Shown piece after piece: positions 42,832-52,740 of a DNA stretch of 64,000 bases. The stretch is taken from contig VBAH01000041.1 of NCBI GenBank assembly GCA_005884685.1, positions 1 to 64,000 on the forward strand, read 5' to 3'. Source of the stretch: Alphaproteobacteria bacterium. Lineage in GTDB: Bacteria; Pseudomonadota; Alphaproteobacteria; Rhizobiales; Xanthobacteraceae. A program made the position numbers and the translations under genes. The notes below the pieces were generated by a model, which saw only the letters and a list, made by a program, of their open reading frames with translations, searched no databases and was not told where the DNA came from. Every line of letters begins with the position of its first letter. Positions within the stretch are counted from its first letter, which is position 1.

Positions 42832-45130
42832 CCGCCGCTCGGAGGAATTGCGCCTGCGCGTGGTGCGTCGGCCGCTGCGGCACGATTCCGCGGCGAAGCA
42901 TGTCGCAGGGAGCGCCACGTTCGTCGACGACATCCGCGAGCCGGAGGGGCTGCTGCACATCGCGGCCGGCGGCGTACCGGCTGCCTCAGGACAACTGCTC
43001 GGCGTCGATCTCGCTGCGGTGCGCGCCGCACCCGGTGTCGTTGCGGTGCTCACCGCCGCCGATATCCCTGGAAAGAACGATGTCGGCCCGGTCGTGCACG
43101 ACGATCCGGTTTTCGTCGAGAGCCGCATCGAGTTTTACGGGCAGGTGGTGTTCGCCGTCGTGGCCACGACCCGCGAGCAGGCGCGCCGCGCCGCGAAGCT
43201 TGCCAAGGTCGCGGCTGCGGTCGGCACGCACTGCGTCTCGGTCGACGATGCGCTTGCCGCCGGCAGCCATATCCTGCCCGACTGCACATTCCGCAAGGAT
43301 GACAGCGCGGCTGCACTGGCTGCGAGCGCGCATCGCGTGAAAGGGCAGCTGCGTATCGGCGGCCAGGAGCATTTCTATCTCGAAGGCCAGGTGTCGCTCG
43401 CCATTCCTGGCGAGGACGGCGACATGCTGATCCACACCTCCACGCAGCATCCGAGCGAGATGCAGCATCTCATCGCCGGCATGCTGAAGGTCCCGGTCAG
43501 CGCCGTCACGGTGGAAGTGCGCCGGATGGGCGGCGCGTTCGGGGGCAAGGAAACGCAGGCTGCGCAATGGGCCGCGCTCGCCGCGCTCGCCGCGCAAATC
43601 ACCGGACGCCCCTGCAAGATCCGGCTCGACCGCGACGACGACATGTGCCTCACCGGCAAGCGCCACGATTTCCTGTCCGACTACGAGGTGGGCTTCGACG
43701 CCGAGGGCCGCATCCAGGCGCTGGAAACCGTGATGGCGTCGCGCTGCGGCTATTCGGCGGATTTGTCGGGCGCGATCAACGATCGCGCCATGTTCCACGC
43801 CGACAATGCCTATTTCCTTCCGGCCGCCACGATCACCACCAAGCGTATGAAAACAAACACGGTTTCGAACACGGCGTTCCGCGGCTTCGGCGGGCCGCAG
43901 GGCATGATGGTGGCCGAGCGCGCGATCGACGAGATCGCTTGGGCGCTCAAGCTCGACCCGCTCGATGTGCGCAAGCGCAATCTCTATGGCGAAGGCCGCG
44001 ACATCACGCCGTACGGCATGTTGGTCGAGGACAACATCCTGCCCGCGCTGCTCGACCGCTGCGAGGTGACCAGCGACTATCGCGCGCGACGGCGCAAAAT
44101 AGCGGCGTTTAACGCGCAAAACGGCGCCCTCAAGCGCGGCATGGCGCTGAACCCGGTGAAGTTCGGCATCTCGTTCACCACCACGCATCTCAACCAGGCG
44201 GGCGCGCTGGTGCATGTCTATCAGGACGGCTCGATCCACCTGAACCACGGCGGCACCGAGATGGGGCAGGGGATCTACATCAAGGTCGCGCAGGTGGTGG
44301 CCGAGGAGTTCGGCGTCGATGCCGACCGGGTGAAGATCCTCGCCACCAGCACCGCCAAGGTGCCGAACACCTCGGCGACCGCCGCATCATCCGGCTCCGA
44401 CATCAACGGCTGGGCGGCAAAGAACGCGGCCGGCGCCATCAAGGAGCGGCTGATCAACTTCGCAGCCGGCGCCTACGATGTGGTGCCGAGCCAGATCGAA
44501 TTCCGCGACAACCGCGTGTTCATCGGCAACCAGTCGGTGCCGTTCGCGGAGCTCATACGCAAGGCCTATCTCGCGCGCGTCTCGCTGTCGTCGACCGGAT
44601 TCTACAAGACACCGAAGATCCATTGGGACCCGGCCACCGGCAAAGGCCGGCCGTTCTTCTATTTCGCTTACGGGGCGGCATGCTCGGAAGTGCTGGTGGA
44701 CGTGACGACGGGCGAGATGAAGGTGCAGCGCGTCGATATCCTCCACGACGTCGGCCGTTCGCTCAATCCGGCGGTGGACATCGGCCAGATCGAGGGCGGC
44801 TTCGTGCAGGGCATGGGCTGGCTCACGACGGAGGAGCTGGTGTTTCATGCCGACGGGCGGCTGCTCACGCATGCGCCGTCGACCTACAAGATCCCCTGCG
44901 CTTCGGATGTGCCGGAGCATTTCAACATCGCGCTGTGGGACGGCGCCAACCGCGAGGACACAATCTATCGCTCCAAGGCGGTGGGCGAGCCGCCGCTGAT
45001 GCTGGCGATCTCGGTGTTCGCCGCGATTGCCGATGCGATCCACTCGCTCAATCCGGACAAGGCGGTGCCGCTCGACGCGCCGGCGACGCCGGAATCGATC
45101 CTGCGCGCCGTGCAGGCGGTTACGAGCTGA
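42815..45130 (+). CDS. xdhB: Xanthine dehydrogenase molybdenum-binding subunit
   Basis: A 771-residue subunit that binds the molybdopterin cofactor and oxidises hypoxanthine and xanthine to urate. Family motifs are AKHVAGSATFVDD at the N-terminus, MGGAFGGKETQA, NTAFRGFGGPQGM, GTEMGQGIYIKVAQ and the C-terminal VGEPPLMLAISVFAAI with the catalytic Glu. GGGAGG precedes the ATG at 42815. The stop overlaps the XdhC start by one base. Confidence 0.95.
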   Translation: MSLQLDRRSEELRLRVVRRPLRHDSAAKHVAGSATFVDDIREPEGLLHIAAGGVPAASGQLLGVDLAAVRAAPGVVAVLTAADIPGKNDVGPVVHDDPVFVESRIEFYGQVVFAVVATTREQARRAAKLAKVAAAVGTHCVSVDDALAAGSHILPDCTFRKDDSAAALAASAHRVKGQLRIGGQEHFYLEGQVSLAIPGEDGDMLIHTSTQHPSEMQHLIAGMLKVPVSAVTVEVRRMGGAFGGKETQAAQWAALAALAAQITGRPCKIRLDRDDDMCLTGKRHDFLSDYEVGFDAEGRIQALETVMASRCGYSADLSGAINDRAMFHADNAYFLPAATITTKRMKTNTVSNTAFRGFGGPQGMMVAERAIDEIAWALKLDPLDVRKRNLYGEGRDITPYGMLVEDNILPALLDRCEVTSDYRARRRKIAAFNAQNGALKRGMALNPVKFGISFTTTHLNQAGALVHVYQDGSIHLNHGGTEMGQGIYIKVAQVVAEEFGVDADRVKILATSTAKVPNTSATAASSGSDINGWAAKNAAGAIKERLINFAAGAYDVVPSQIEFRDNRVFIGNQSVPFAELIRKAYLARVSLSSTGFYKTPKIHWDPATGKGRPFFYFAYGAACSEVLVDVTTGEMKVQRVDILHDVGRSLNPAVDIGQIEGGFVQGMGWLTTEELVFHADGRLLTHAPSTYKIPCASDVPEHFNIALWDGANREDTIYRSKAVGEPPLMLAISVFAAIADAIHSLNPDKAVPLDAPATPESILRAVQAVTS

Positions 45131-46131
45131 TGTCCGTTTGGCCGACCATCGCGCAGTTCATTGCCGAGCAGGGCGCGGCGGCGCTGGTCACCCTGGCGCA
45201 GGCGCAAGGCTCGAGCCCGCGCGAGGTTGGGGCGCGCATGGTGGTGGCGCCGGACGGCGCGTTTACCGGTACGATCGGGGGTGGCGCTTTGGAGTGGGGC
45301 GCGCTCGCCGAAGCGCAGGCGCTGCTGGCGCGGCGCGGCGGGCCCGCGGTCGCGCGGCTCGACAAGGCACTCGGGCCGGACCTCGGGCAATGCTGCGGCG
45401 GCCGCGTGCTGCTGACGATCGAGCGGTTTGGGTCTGCGGATAGCGACGCCGTTGCGGCGCTGGCCAAAGCGGAACGGGCGGGCGTTCTGACCACAATCGC
45501 GACGGTCGGGGGTGACGGACGGCTCACGCGTCGCGCCGCCATGGCGAACGAAGGGCGCTCGCCGCGCCCGGCCTACGAGATCCAATCCGACAGCCGCATC
45601 TACGAACGCTTCGGCGACGAGCCGACACCGTTCTACCTGTTCGGCGCGGGCCACGTGGGGCGTGCGCTCAGTGTGGCGCTTGGGCCCCTGCCGTTCCTCA
45701 TCACATGGATCGATATGCGTCCCGGCGCGATCCCGGAGGCATTCCCCGCGAACGTCACTGCCATCACGCGAGGCGACCCGGTCGCGTTGCTCGGCCGCGC
45801 ACCCGACGGCGCATTCGTTGCCGTGATGACGCACAGCCACGCGCTCGATCTCGATCTCACCATCGCTGCGCTGCAGGCGGATCGCTTTTCCTACGTCGGA
45901 CTGATCGGCAGCGCGACCAAGCGCGCCCGCTTCGCCGCGGCGATGCAGAAGATGGGCATGGCTGCCGGTATGGTGGACCAGCTCATCTGCCCGATCGGGC
46001 TGACCACGATTAGCGACAAGGCGCCGGCCGCGATTGCAGCCTCGGTCGCCGCGCAGGTGTTGATGGCGCGTGAGGCCGCACGCGGCGCGGCCAGGGTCGA
46101 GGAACCGAAGGCACGGGCGCGCCATGGCTGA
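45130..46131 (+). CDS. xdhC: Xanthine dehydrogenase accessory protein XdhC
   Basis: A 333-residue chaperone that inserts the sulfurated molybdenum cofactor into XdhB. The N-terminal domain contains ALVTLAQAQGSSPREVGARM and GTIGGGALEW, and the C-terminal Rossmann-like domain contains YLFGAGHVGRALSVAL and YVGLIGSATKRARF. Start is fixed by the TGATG overlap with xdhB. The last codons overlap the following ABC ATPase start by eight bases, which ties the transporter into the same transcript. Confidence 0.92.
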   Translation: MSVWPTIAQFIAEQGAAALVTLAQAQGSSPREVGARMVVAPDGAFTGTIGGGALEWGALAEAQALLARRGGPAVARLDKALGPDLGQCCGGRVLLTIERFGSADSDAVAALAKAERAGVLTTIATVGGDGRLTRRAAMANEGRSPRPAYEIQSDSRIYERFGDEPTPFYLFGAGHVGRALSVALGPLPFLITWIDMRPGAIPEAFPANVTAITRGDPVALLGRAPDGAFVAVMTHSHALDLDLTIAALQADRFSYVGLIGSATKRARFAAAMQKMGMAAGMVDQLICPIGLTTISDKAPAAIAASVAAQVLMAREAARGAARVEEPKARARHG

Positions 46132-47707
46132 TGCCGCGCTCGCCATTGCTTCGGCGCCGGACAAACCGGTTCAGCCGGACGAGCTCCCGCTGCTCGAAGC
46201 GGTCGGCGTCACCAAGCTTTATGGCCACTTTGTCGCCAACGACAGCATCGATCTCGAGATCTGGCCGGCCGAAGTGCACGCGCTGCTCGGCGAGAATGGC
46301 GCCGGCAAGTCCACGCTGGTGAAGATGATCTACGGCCTGTTGCAGCGGAGCGCGGGCGAATTCCGCTGGCAAGGCGAGCCGATCGAGCTCCCCGGTCCGG
46401 CCGCTGCGCGCGCGCACGGCATCGGCATGGTGTTCCAGCATTTCAGCCTGTTCGAGCAACTGACCGTTGCCGAGAACGTCGCGCTCGGCCTCGACAATGT
46501 GCCGCTCGCCGGACTCGACGAGCGCGTCGCCGAAGTGTCGCGCAATTACGGCCTTCCGCTCGACCCGAAACGCGAGGTCTGGCGGCTGTCCGTCGGCGAA
46601 CGCCAGCGCATCGAGATCGTGCGCTGCCTCTTGCAGGACCCGAAGCTGTTGATCCTCGACGAGCCGACGTCCGTGCTCACCCCGCAGGAGGCCGAACAAC
46701 TGTTCCGCACGCTGCGCGTGCTGCGCAAGGAAGGCCGCGCGATCCTTTACATCAGCCACAAGCTCGAGGAGGTGCGCGCGCTGTGCGACACCGCCACGAT
46801 CCTGCGCGGCGGAAAAGTCATCGCCACCTGTGATCCCCGCGCGGAAACCGCACAATCGCTCGCCAGCATGATGGTCGGGGGCGAGGTGGGCGCGGTCCGT
46901 TCGGATGGACAAAAGAAATTGGGAAATCCCCGATTGGTCGTCCGCAATCTCAATGTGACGCCGGACGACCCGCATGGCGTCAAGCTCGACGGCATCACGT
47001 TCGAGCTCGCGGCCGGGGAAATCCTTGGGCTGGCTGGTGTCGCAGGCAATGGGCAGGATGAGCTGTTTGCGGCGCTCTCCGGTGAGGTGCTGGCCGACAA
47101 TGCCGACGTCATCAGGATCGACAACCGCGATGCCGGCCGAATGTCCATCACGGAACGGCGGCGGCTTGGGGCCGCCTTCGTGCCGGAGGAACGCCTCGGC
47201 CATGCAACCGCACCGCGGTTCAAGCTCTCCGACAACGTGCTGATCACCGGCCACGCGGCCAGCCCGATGGTGCGGCGCGGCTTCATCAATCGCGCGCAGG
47301 CGCGTGCCTTCGTCGACCGCATCACCAAGGCGTATGACGTGCGCAAGGCGAAGCGCGATCCGGAGGCAGCCAGCCTTTCGGGCGGCAATTTGCAGAAATT
47401 CGTGGTCGGACGCGAGATCCTGCGCGAGCCGCGGCTGCTCATCGTGAGTCAGCCGACCTGGGGCGTCGATGCCGGCGCGGCCGCCGCGATCCGTCAGGCG
47501 ATCATCGATCTGGCGGCGCGTGGCGCGGCCGTCCTGGTGATGAGTCAGGACCTCGACGAGCTGTATGAAATCGCCGACCGGCTGGTGGTGATCTGCGCGG
47601 GCCGGCTCTCTGCGCCGCGCCAGACGCGCCGCGCCGATCGCGGCGAGATCGGAATGCTGATGGCGGGCGTGGGCATGAAGGGGGCGGGACATGCGGCTCG
47701 CGCTTGA
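46124..47707 (+). CDS. Nucleoside-type ABC transporter ATPase (two ATP-binding domains)
   Basis: A 527-residue protein with two ATPase halves, as in the YufO/NupA-type nucleoside importers. The first half has Walker A GENGAGKST, signature LSVGERQRIEIVR and Walker B LLILDEPTSVL. The second half has a weak Walker A (GVAGNGQDELF), signature LSGGNLQKFVVGREI and a degenerate Walker B (LLIVSQPTWGVD). Degeneracy of the second site is normal for this family. It follows XdhC in the same operon and precedes the two permeases, so the likely cargo is purine nucleosides or bases. Confidence 0.92.
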   Translation: MADAALAIASAPDKPVQPDELPLLEAVGVTKLYGHFVANDSIDLEIWPAEVHALLGENGAGKSTLVKMIYGLLQRSAGEFRWQGEPIELPGPAAARAHGIGMVFQHFSLFEQLTVAENVALGLDNVPLAGLDERVAEVSRNYGLPLDPKREVWRLSVGERQRIEIVRCLLQDPKLLILDEPTSVLTPQEAEQLFRTLRVLRKEGRAILYISHKLEEVRALCDTATILRGGKVIATCDPRAETAQSLASMMVGGEVGAVRSDGQKKLGNPRLVVRNLNVTPDDPHGVKLDGITFELAAGEILGLAGVAGNGQDELFAALSGEVLADNADVIRIDNRDAGRMSITERRRLGAAFVPEERLGHATAPRFKLSDNVLITGHAASPMVRRGFINRAQARAFVDRITKAYDVRKAKRDPEAASLSGGNLQKFVVGREILREPRLLIVSQPTWGVDAGAAAAIRQAIIDLAARGAAVLVMSQDLDELYEIADRLVVICAGRLSAPRQTRRADRGEIGMLMAGVGMKGAGHAARA

Positions 47708-48779
47708 ACGGCGCGCCGAGCGCTCGATTGCGATGGCGCTGGTCTCGCCGCTGATTGCGGTCGCGCTGACGCTCGCGACCGGCGCGCTGCTGTTCGCGCT
47801 GCTCGGCAAGCCGCCGGTCGAAGCGCTGAAGATCTATTTTTTCGAGCCGCTCACCGATCCATGGGCGCTGCAGGAGATCGCCGTGAAGGCGACGCCGCTG
47901 GTGCTCATCGCGGTGGGGCTGTCGCTCTGCTACCTGGCGAACGTCTGGAATATCGGCGCCGAGGGCCAATTCCTGATCGGCGCGATCACCGGCGGCTGGC
48001 TCGCGGTCGCAACGCATGGCACCGGCGCCGGGTACTGGGTGCTGCCCGCAATGCTTGTGCTCGGCGCGCTCGGCGGCGCGGCTTACGCGCTCGTTCCGGC
48101 AGTGTTCCGCGTGCGGTTCGGCGCGAGCGAGATCCTCACCAGCCTGATGCTGGTCTATGTCGCCGAATTGCTGCTCGACTATCTGGTGCGCGGACCGTGG
48201 CGCGACCCGAAAGGCTTCAACTTCCCGACCACCGCCGAATTCGATGCCGTTGCCGCGATGCCGACCCTGATCGAGGGCAGCCGCCTGCATCTCGGCGCGA
48301 TCATCGCGCTGCTGGTGGTCGCCTGGGCGACCGTGATGCTCGGCCGCACGCTGAAAGGGTTCGAGATCAAGCTGGTCGGCGCCGCGCCGCGCGCCGCACG
48401 CTTTGGCGGTTTCAGCGACAAGTGGCTTACGGTCGTGACGTTCCTGATCTCGGGCGCGCTCGCAGGCCTCGCCGGCGTGATCGAGGTGTCGGCGACGGTG
48501 AACCACCTTCAGCCCAACATCTCGCCCGGCTATGGCTTCACCGCGATCATCGTGGCGTTTCTCGGCCGGCTTAATCCGGCCGGCATCCTGGTCGCGGCGC
48601 TGTTCCTCGCGCTCACCTTCATCGGCGGGGAGAGCGCGCAGATCTCGCTCAAGGTGCCACTCGATCTCACCAAGGTGTTCCAGGGTATCCTGCTGTTCTA
48701 CGTGCTCGCCTGCGACACGCTGATCCTCTATCGCTTCCGCCTCCTGCCTGCGCCGAAGGCCGTCCATGGAATTCGTTGA
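47691..48779 (+). CDS. Nucleoside-type ABC permease (YufP-like)
   Basis: A 362-residue inner-membrane permease of the BMP-associated family. About nine helices follow a cytoplasmic N-terminus. The family segment CYLANVWNIGAEGQFLIGAI and the coupling region RFGASEILTSLMLVYVAEL are visible. It overlaps the ATPase gene by 17 bases and the next permease by 14 bases. It should act with the ATPase and the BMP lipoprotein-type binding protein below. Confidence 0.92.
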   Translation: MRLALERRAERSIAMALVSPLIAVALTLATGALLFALLGKPPVEALKIYFFEPLTDPWALQEIAVKATPLVLIAVGLSLCYLANVWNIGAEGQFLIGAITGGWLAVATHGTGAGYWVLPAMLVLGALGGAAYALVPAVFRVRFGASEILTSLMLVYVAELLLDYLVRGPWRDPKGFNFPTTAEFDAVAAMPTLIEGSRLHLGAIIALLVVAWATVMLGRTLKGFEIKLVGAAPRAARFGGFSDKWLTVVTFLISGALAGLAGVIEVSATVNHLQPNISPGYGFTAIIVAFLGRLNPAGILVAALFLALTFIGGESAQISLKVPLDLTKVFQGILLFYVLACDTLILYRFRLLPAPKAVHGIR

Positions 48780-49686
48780 AGCCGTGCTGCTCACCGTGAT
48801 CACCGCCTCGACGCCGCTGCTGCTCGCCGCGTCGGGCGAGCTGGTGGTCGAGCGCGCGGGTGTTCTCAATCTCGGCGTCGAGGGGATGATGATCGTGGGC
48901 GGCGCCTGCGGCTTCGCCGGCGCCTACCTCACCGGCTCGATCGCAATCGGCGCGCTGTGCGGCATCCTGGCGGGCGCGGCGCTGTCCGCGGTGTTCGCGG
49001 CAGTTACGCTCGGGCTGGCGGCCAACCAGGTGGCGTCGGGTTTGGCGCTCACCATCCTCGGCGTCGGGCTGTCCGGCCTGATCGGCGCCGGCTATGTCGG
49101 TCAGAAAATCGACGGCGCCGGCCACCTCTATATCCCTTACGTCACGGACATTCCGCTGATCGGCAAAGTGATCTTCGGCGAGAACGCCTTCGTCTACTTC
49201 TCGATCGCCCTGCTCATCGGCATCTGGTATTTCCTCTACCGCACGCGCGCAGGGCTGATCCTGCGCGCGGTCGGCGACAATCACGCTTCGGCGCATGCGC
49301 TCGGTTATCCGGTGCTGAGAATCCGCATGCTCGCCGTGCTGTTCGGGGGCGCGTGCGCGGGGCTCGGCGGCGCCTACCTGCCGCTCGCCTACACTCCGTT
49401 CTGGGTCTCCGGCATGACCGCGGGGCGAGGCTGGATCGCGCTCGCGCTTGTCGTGTTCGCCTCATGGCTGCCATTCCGCCTGATGGTCGGGGCCTATCTG
49501 TTCGGCGGCATCACGATCCTGCAGCTGCACGCGCAGGCGACCGGCCTGGGCATTCCGTCACAGCTGATGTCCTCGCTGCCCTACCTCGCGACCATCCTCG
49601 TGCTGGTCGCGATCTCATGGGTACGCGGGCGGCGCGGCAGTCCCGCCCCGGCCTCGCTCGGGCTTGCATTCGTCCCCGACCGCTGA
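48766..49686 (+). CDS. Nucleoside-type ABC permease (YufQ-like)
   Basis: A 306-residue permease with about nine helices. The N-terminal [20 protein letters not shown] leads to [13 protein letters not shown], the mark of the second permease in BMP-type importers. The coupling loop is [17 protein letters not shown]. It overlaps the first permease and ends 74 bases before the binding-protein gene. Together these three genes and the BMP protein form a complete importer. Confidence 0.92.
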   Translation: MEFVEAVLLTVITASTPLLLAASGELVVERAGVLNLGVEGMMIVGGACGFAGAYLTGSIAIGALCGILAGAALSAVFAAVTLGLAANQVASGLALTILGVGLSGLIGAGYVGQKIDGAGHLYIPYVTDIPLIGKVIFGENAFVYFSIALLIGIWYFLYRTRAGLILRAVGDNHASAHALGYPVLRIRMLAVLFGGACAGLGGAYLPLAYTPFWVSGMTAGRGWIALALVVFASWLPFRLMVGAYLFGGITILQLHAQATGLGIPSQLMSSLPYLATILVLVAISWVRGRRGSPAPASLGLAFVPDR

Positions 49687-49760
49687 GCATTCTAGACGTA
49701 AGCGGGGGCGTGCGGGCACCGCAGCCGGAATAGTTTTCCGCAACACAATCGGAGAAGGCC

Positions 49761-50840
49761 ATGAAGAGGTTGATGATTGCTGCGGCGGTTGTTGCGCTGA
49801 CGCTCGGCTCGGCTCTGACCGGCGCCACCGCGCAGGAAAAACTGAAAGTCGGCTTCATCTATGTCGGTCCGGTCGGCGACATGGGCTGGACCTACCAGCA
49901 CGAGGTCGGGCGGCGCGCCATCCAGGAGCAGTTCAAGGACAAGATCGACACCAGCTACCTGGAGAACGTCAACGAAGGCCCTGACGCGGAACGCTCGATC
50001 GAGCAGCTCGTGCGCACCGGTCACAAGCTGATCTATACCACCTCGTTCGGCTTCATGGACGCGACCGCGAAGGTCGCCAAGAAGTACCCGAACGTGATGT
50101 TCGAGCACGCCACCGGCTACAAGCGCGACAAGAATCTCGCGACCTACTCGGGCCGCTTCTACGAAGGCCGCTACATCATGGGGCAGATCGCCGCCAGGAT
50201 GTCGAAGAGCGGCACCATCGGCTACATCGGCTCGTTCCCGATCCCCGAGGTCGTCTCCGGCGTCAACGCCATGATGCTGGGCGCGCAGTCGGTGCGCCCC
50301 GACATGAAGGTGAAGATCATCTGGGTGAACGCCTGGTACGACCCCGGCAAGGAGGCGGCGGCGGCGCGCGCGCTCGCCGACCAGGGCGCCGACGTGCTCG
50401 CCCAGCACACGGACTCGGCCGCCGCGATGCAATTCGCGAACGAGCGCGGCATTTTCGCGTTCGGCCAGGACTCCGACCAGATCAAGTTCGGCCCGAAGGC
50501 GCAGCTCACCGCGATCGTCAACAACTGGACGCCGTACTACGCCGAACGCATCAAGCTCGCGCTCGAAGGCAAATGGGCGACGGGCGACGTGTGGGGCGGG
50601 CTCAATTCGAAGATCGTGCAGATGGCGCCCTATACCAACATGCCGGACGAGGTGAAGAAGTTGGCGACGGAGACGGAAGGCGCGATTTCCTCAGGCACGC
50701 TGCATCCGTTCAAGTGCCCGGTGCTGGCGCAGGACGGCAAGCCGGTCGAATGCAAGGGCGGTACCCATCTCGACGACGGGCAGATCCTCGGCATGAACTT
50801 CTACATCAAGGGCATCGACGACAAGCTGCCGGGGATGTGA
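49761..50840 (+). CDS. BMP-family ABC transporter substrate-binding protein
   Basis: A 359-residue exported binding protein of the basic membrane protein (Med/PnrA) family. The signal peptide is LMIAAAVVALTLGSALTGATAQE. The mature protein begins LKVGFIYVGPVGDMGWTYQHE and continues with GPDAERSIEQLVRTGHKLI, both typical of BMP proteins that bind purine nucleosides. No lipobox Cys is seen, so it is periplasmic rather than a lipoprotein, as usual in Gram-negatives. Ribosome-binding sequence GGAGAAGG lies upstream. Confidence 0.93.
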   Translation: MKRLMIAAAVVALTLGSALTGATAQEKLKVGFIYVGPVGDMGWTYQHEVGRRAIQEQFKDKIDTSYLENVNEGPDAERSIEQLVRTGHKLIYTTSFGFMDATAKVAKKYPNVMFEHATGYKRDKNLATYSGRFYEGRYIMGQIAARMSKSGTIGYIGSFPIPEVVSGVNAMMLGAQSVRPDMKVKIIWVNAWYDPGKEAAAARALADQGADVLAQHTDSAAAMQFANERGIFAFGQDSDQIKFGPKAQLTAIVNNWTPYYAERIKLALEGKWATGDVWGGLNSKIVQMAPYTNMPDEVKKLATETEGAISSGTLHPFKCPVLAQDGKPVECKGGTHLDDGQILGMNFYIKGIDDKLPGM

Positions 50841-50848
50841 AACGGCGA

Positions 50849-50986
50849 CTGTCATCCCGGCCAAGCGCCCGGCGAATAGCCGGGTGCGCGAGCCGGGACC
50901 CATCTTCCCGTACATTCCGAACGGCGCAGTCGGGGGTGCATGGGTCCCGGGTCTCCTCCGCATCGCTCCGTCGCCCGGGATGACAG
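50849..50986. repeat. Long palindromic intergenic repeat
   Basis: Outer inverted arms of 12 bp (CTGTCATCCCGG at 50849-50860 and CCGGGATGACAG at 50975-50986) enclose a second perfect pair of 11 bp (CCGGGACCCAT at 50893-50903 and ATGGGTCCCGG at 50940-50950). This layout is that of a repeat family common in Bradyrhizobium-like genomes. It sits between the BMP gene and PuuD, where it may end or stabilise the transporter transcript. Confidence 0.85.
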
Positions 50987-50998
50987 CTGAGACGAACT

Positions 50999-52180
50999 AT
51001 GGACGTCTTCCTCGGCGAATGGGTGAACCTGCTGCTGCGCTGGTTCCACATGATCGTGGGGATCGGCTGGATCGGCACGTCGTTCTACTTCATGGCGCTC
51101 GATTACGGGCTCGACACCAAGGAGCGCAAAAGCCAGGGCGTCTACGGCACCGCGTGGCAGGTGCACGGCGGCGGCTTCTACCACGTGGAGAAGTTCACGG
51201 TCGCGCCGCCGCAGCTGCCGGCGCACCTGCACTGGTTCAAGTGGGACGCCTATCTCACCTTCCTGACCGGCTTCGGCCTGCTCATCGTGCAGTACTACCT
51301 GCACGCCAGGTCGTACCTGATCGATCCCGCCGTCATGCCGCTCGAGCCGTGGCAGGCGGTTGCGATCTCGGTCGCCTCGCTGCTTGCCGGCTGGGCGATC
51401 TATGAGGGCCTGTGCCGCTCAGCCGTGGGCGCGAACACGGTGGTGCTGGGGGCTGCGGTGTTCGCGCTGATCCTGATCGCGTCGGTGCTGTACACCAAAG
51501 TGTTCTCCGCGCGCGGCGCTTTCCTGCATGTCGGGGCCTTCGTCGGCACCATCATGGCGTTCAACGTGTTCATGGTGATCATCCCGAACCAGCGCAAAAT
51601 GGTGGCGCAGCTGATCGCCGGCCACGCTCCGGACGCGCGCTACGGCGCGATCGGCAAGCAGCGCTCGACCCACAACAATTACCTCACGCTGCCGGTGCTG
51701 GTGATGATGGTGTCGCCGCACTACCCGTTTCTCTCGGCGCACCCGCAGTCGTGGCTGGTGGTGGCGCTGATCATCGTCGCGGGCGCGCTCATCCGCCATT
51801 ACGTCAACCGGGTCGATGCCGGCGATGACTGGAACGCGTTCGGCTGGGCGGCGCCGGTCGCTGCCTTCGCGCTCATCTGCGCGATCTGGCTCACGGCCCC
51901 GCGCGCGCCGGCTTCGACCGGTGGCGCGGTTTCCGACGCCGAGGTGCTGGCGATCACCACGAAGCACTGCACGATGTGCCATGCGGTCAAGCCGACGCAC
52001 GAAAGTTTCAAGGAAGCGCCGAAGAACGTCGTGCTGGAGTCGGCGGCCGATTTGCGCAAATACGCGCCGCTGGTCCTCACCCAGACGGTGCAGAACAAGG
52101 CGATGCCGCTCGGAAACCAGACCGCGATGACCGAGGAGGAGCGCCGGAAGATCGGCCAATGGATCGCCGCGCAGCACTGA
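50999..52180 (+). CDS. puuD: Membrane urate hydroxylase PuuD with cytochrome c domain
   Basis: A 393-residue membrane protein. The N-terminal 300 residues form eight or so helices with the DUF989 pattern (LLLRWFHMIVGIGWIGTSFYF, VYGTAWQVHGGGFYHVEKF). The C-terminal domain carries a c-type haem site CTMCH at 324-328 and a likely Met ligand near 369. PuuD oxidises urate to 5-hydroxyisourate and passes electrons to the respiratory chain through its haem, without H2O2. The gene fits between xanthine dehydrogenase, which makes urate, and UraH, which uses its product. Confidence 0.93.
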   Translation: MDVFLGEWVNLLLRWFHMIVGIGWIGTSFYFMALDYGLDTKERKSQGVYGTAWQVHGGGFYHVEKFTVAPPQLPAHLHWFKWDAYLTFLTGFGLLIVQYYLHARSYLIDPAVMPLEPWQAVAISVASLLAGWAIYEGLCRSAVGANTVVLGAAVFALILIASVLYTKVFSARGAFLHVGAFVGTIMAFNVFMVIIPNQRKMVAQLIAGHAPDARYGAIGKQRSTHNNYLTLPVLVMMVSPHYPFLSAHPQSWLVVALIIVAGALIRHYVNRVDAGDDWNAFGWAAPVAAFALICAIWLTAPRAPASTGGAVSDAEVLAITTKHCTMCHAVKPTHESFKEAPKNVVLESAADLRKYAPLVLTQTVQNKAMPLGNQTAMTEEERRKIGQWIAAQH

Positions 52181-52259
52181 TTTTGCCAGTGCCCGGCCGG
52201 GTACCAGCAATGCGATCCGCCCGGTTGAGAGTTGTCCGCGCAAGCCTTATCTAGCTGCC

Positions 52260-52700
52260 ATGAATTTCCTCGCATTTGCCGCCAAGCCCGAGACCCGGCC
52301 GAAAACCGCCGTGCCGCTCAAGACCGCGCTGTGGCGCGGGCTCACCGGGCGTTGCCCGCATTGCGGCGAGGGGCGCATGTTCCGCGCCTTCCTGAAGGTC
52401 GCCGACCGCTGCGATGTGTGCGGCGAGGAACTGCACCATCAGCGCGCCGATGACTTTCCGGCCTACCTTGTGATCGTGCTCGTCGGCCATCTGGTCGTGC
52501 CGCTGGTGCTGCACGTCGAGATGACCTACCAGCCGGCCTACTGGATCCACGCCGCGCTGTTCCTGCCGTTGACGCTCGCGCTTTCACTGGCGCTGATCCA
52601 GCCAATCAAGGGCGCCGTGATCGCATTGCAATGGCACGCCGGCATGCACGGCTTCGAGGAAGCCAAGAAGCTGCGCGGCTCGGTGCAGGCGCCGGGCTGA
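52260..52700 (+). CDS. DUF983 family zinc-ribbon membrane protein
   Basis: A 146-residue protein. Two Cys pairs (CPHCGEG at 32-35 and CDVCGEEL at 51-54) form a zinc-ribbon-like site, followed by two hydrophobic segments (YLVIVLVGHLVVPLVL and AALFLPLTLALSLALIQPI). This is the DUF983 layout. It sits between PuuD and the allantoate amidohydrolase-like gene but the family is widespread and not specific to purine metabolism. Function is unknown. Confidence 0.88.
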   Translation: MNFLAFAAKPETRPKTAVPLKTALWRGLTGRCPHCGEGRMFRAFLKVADRCDVCGEELHHQRADDFPAYLVIVLVGHLVVPLVLHVEMTYQPAYWIHAALFLPLTLALSLALIQPIKGAVIALQWHAGMHGFEEAKKLRGSVQAPG

Positions 52701-52740
52701 CCGCTGGTCCGCGCCGGAGCGGCCGTGATAAGCAGCCGCG

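Noticed and set aside
42986-44248. Minus-strand 420-codon open frame over xdhB
   Set aside because: Antisense to the unmistakable molybdenum subunit; Arg/His-rich without motifs.
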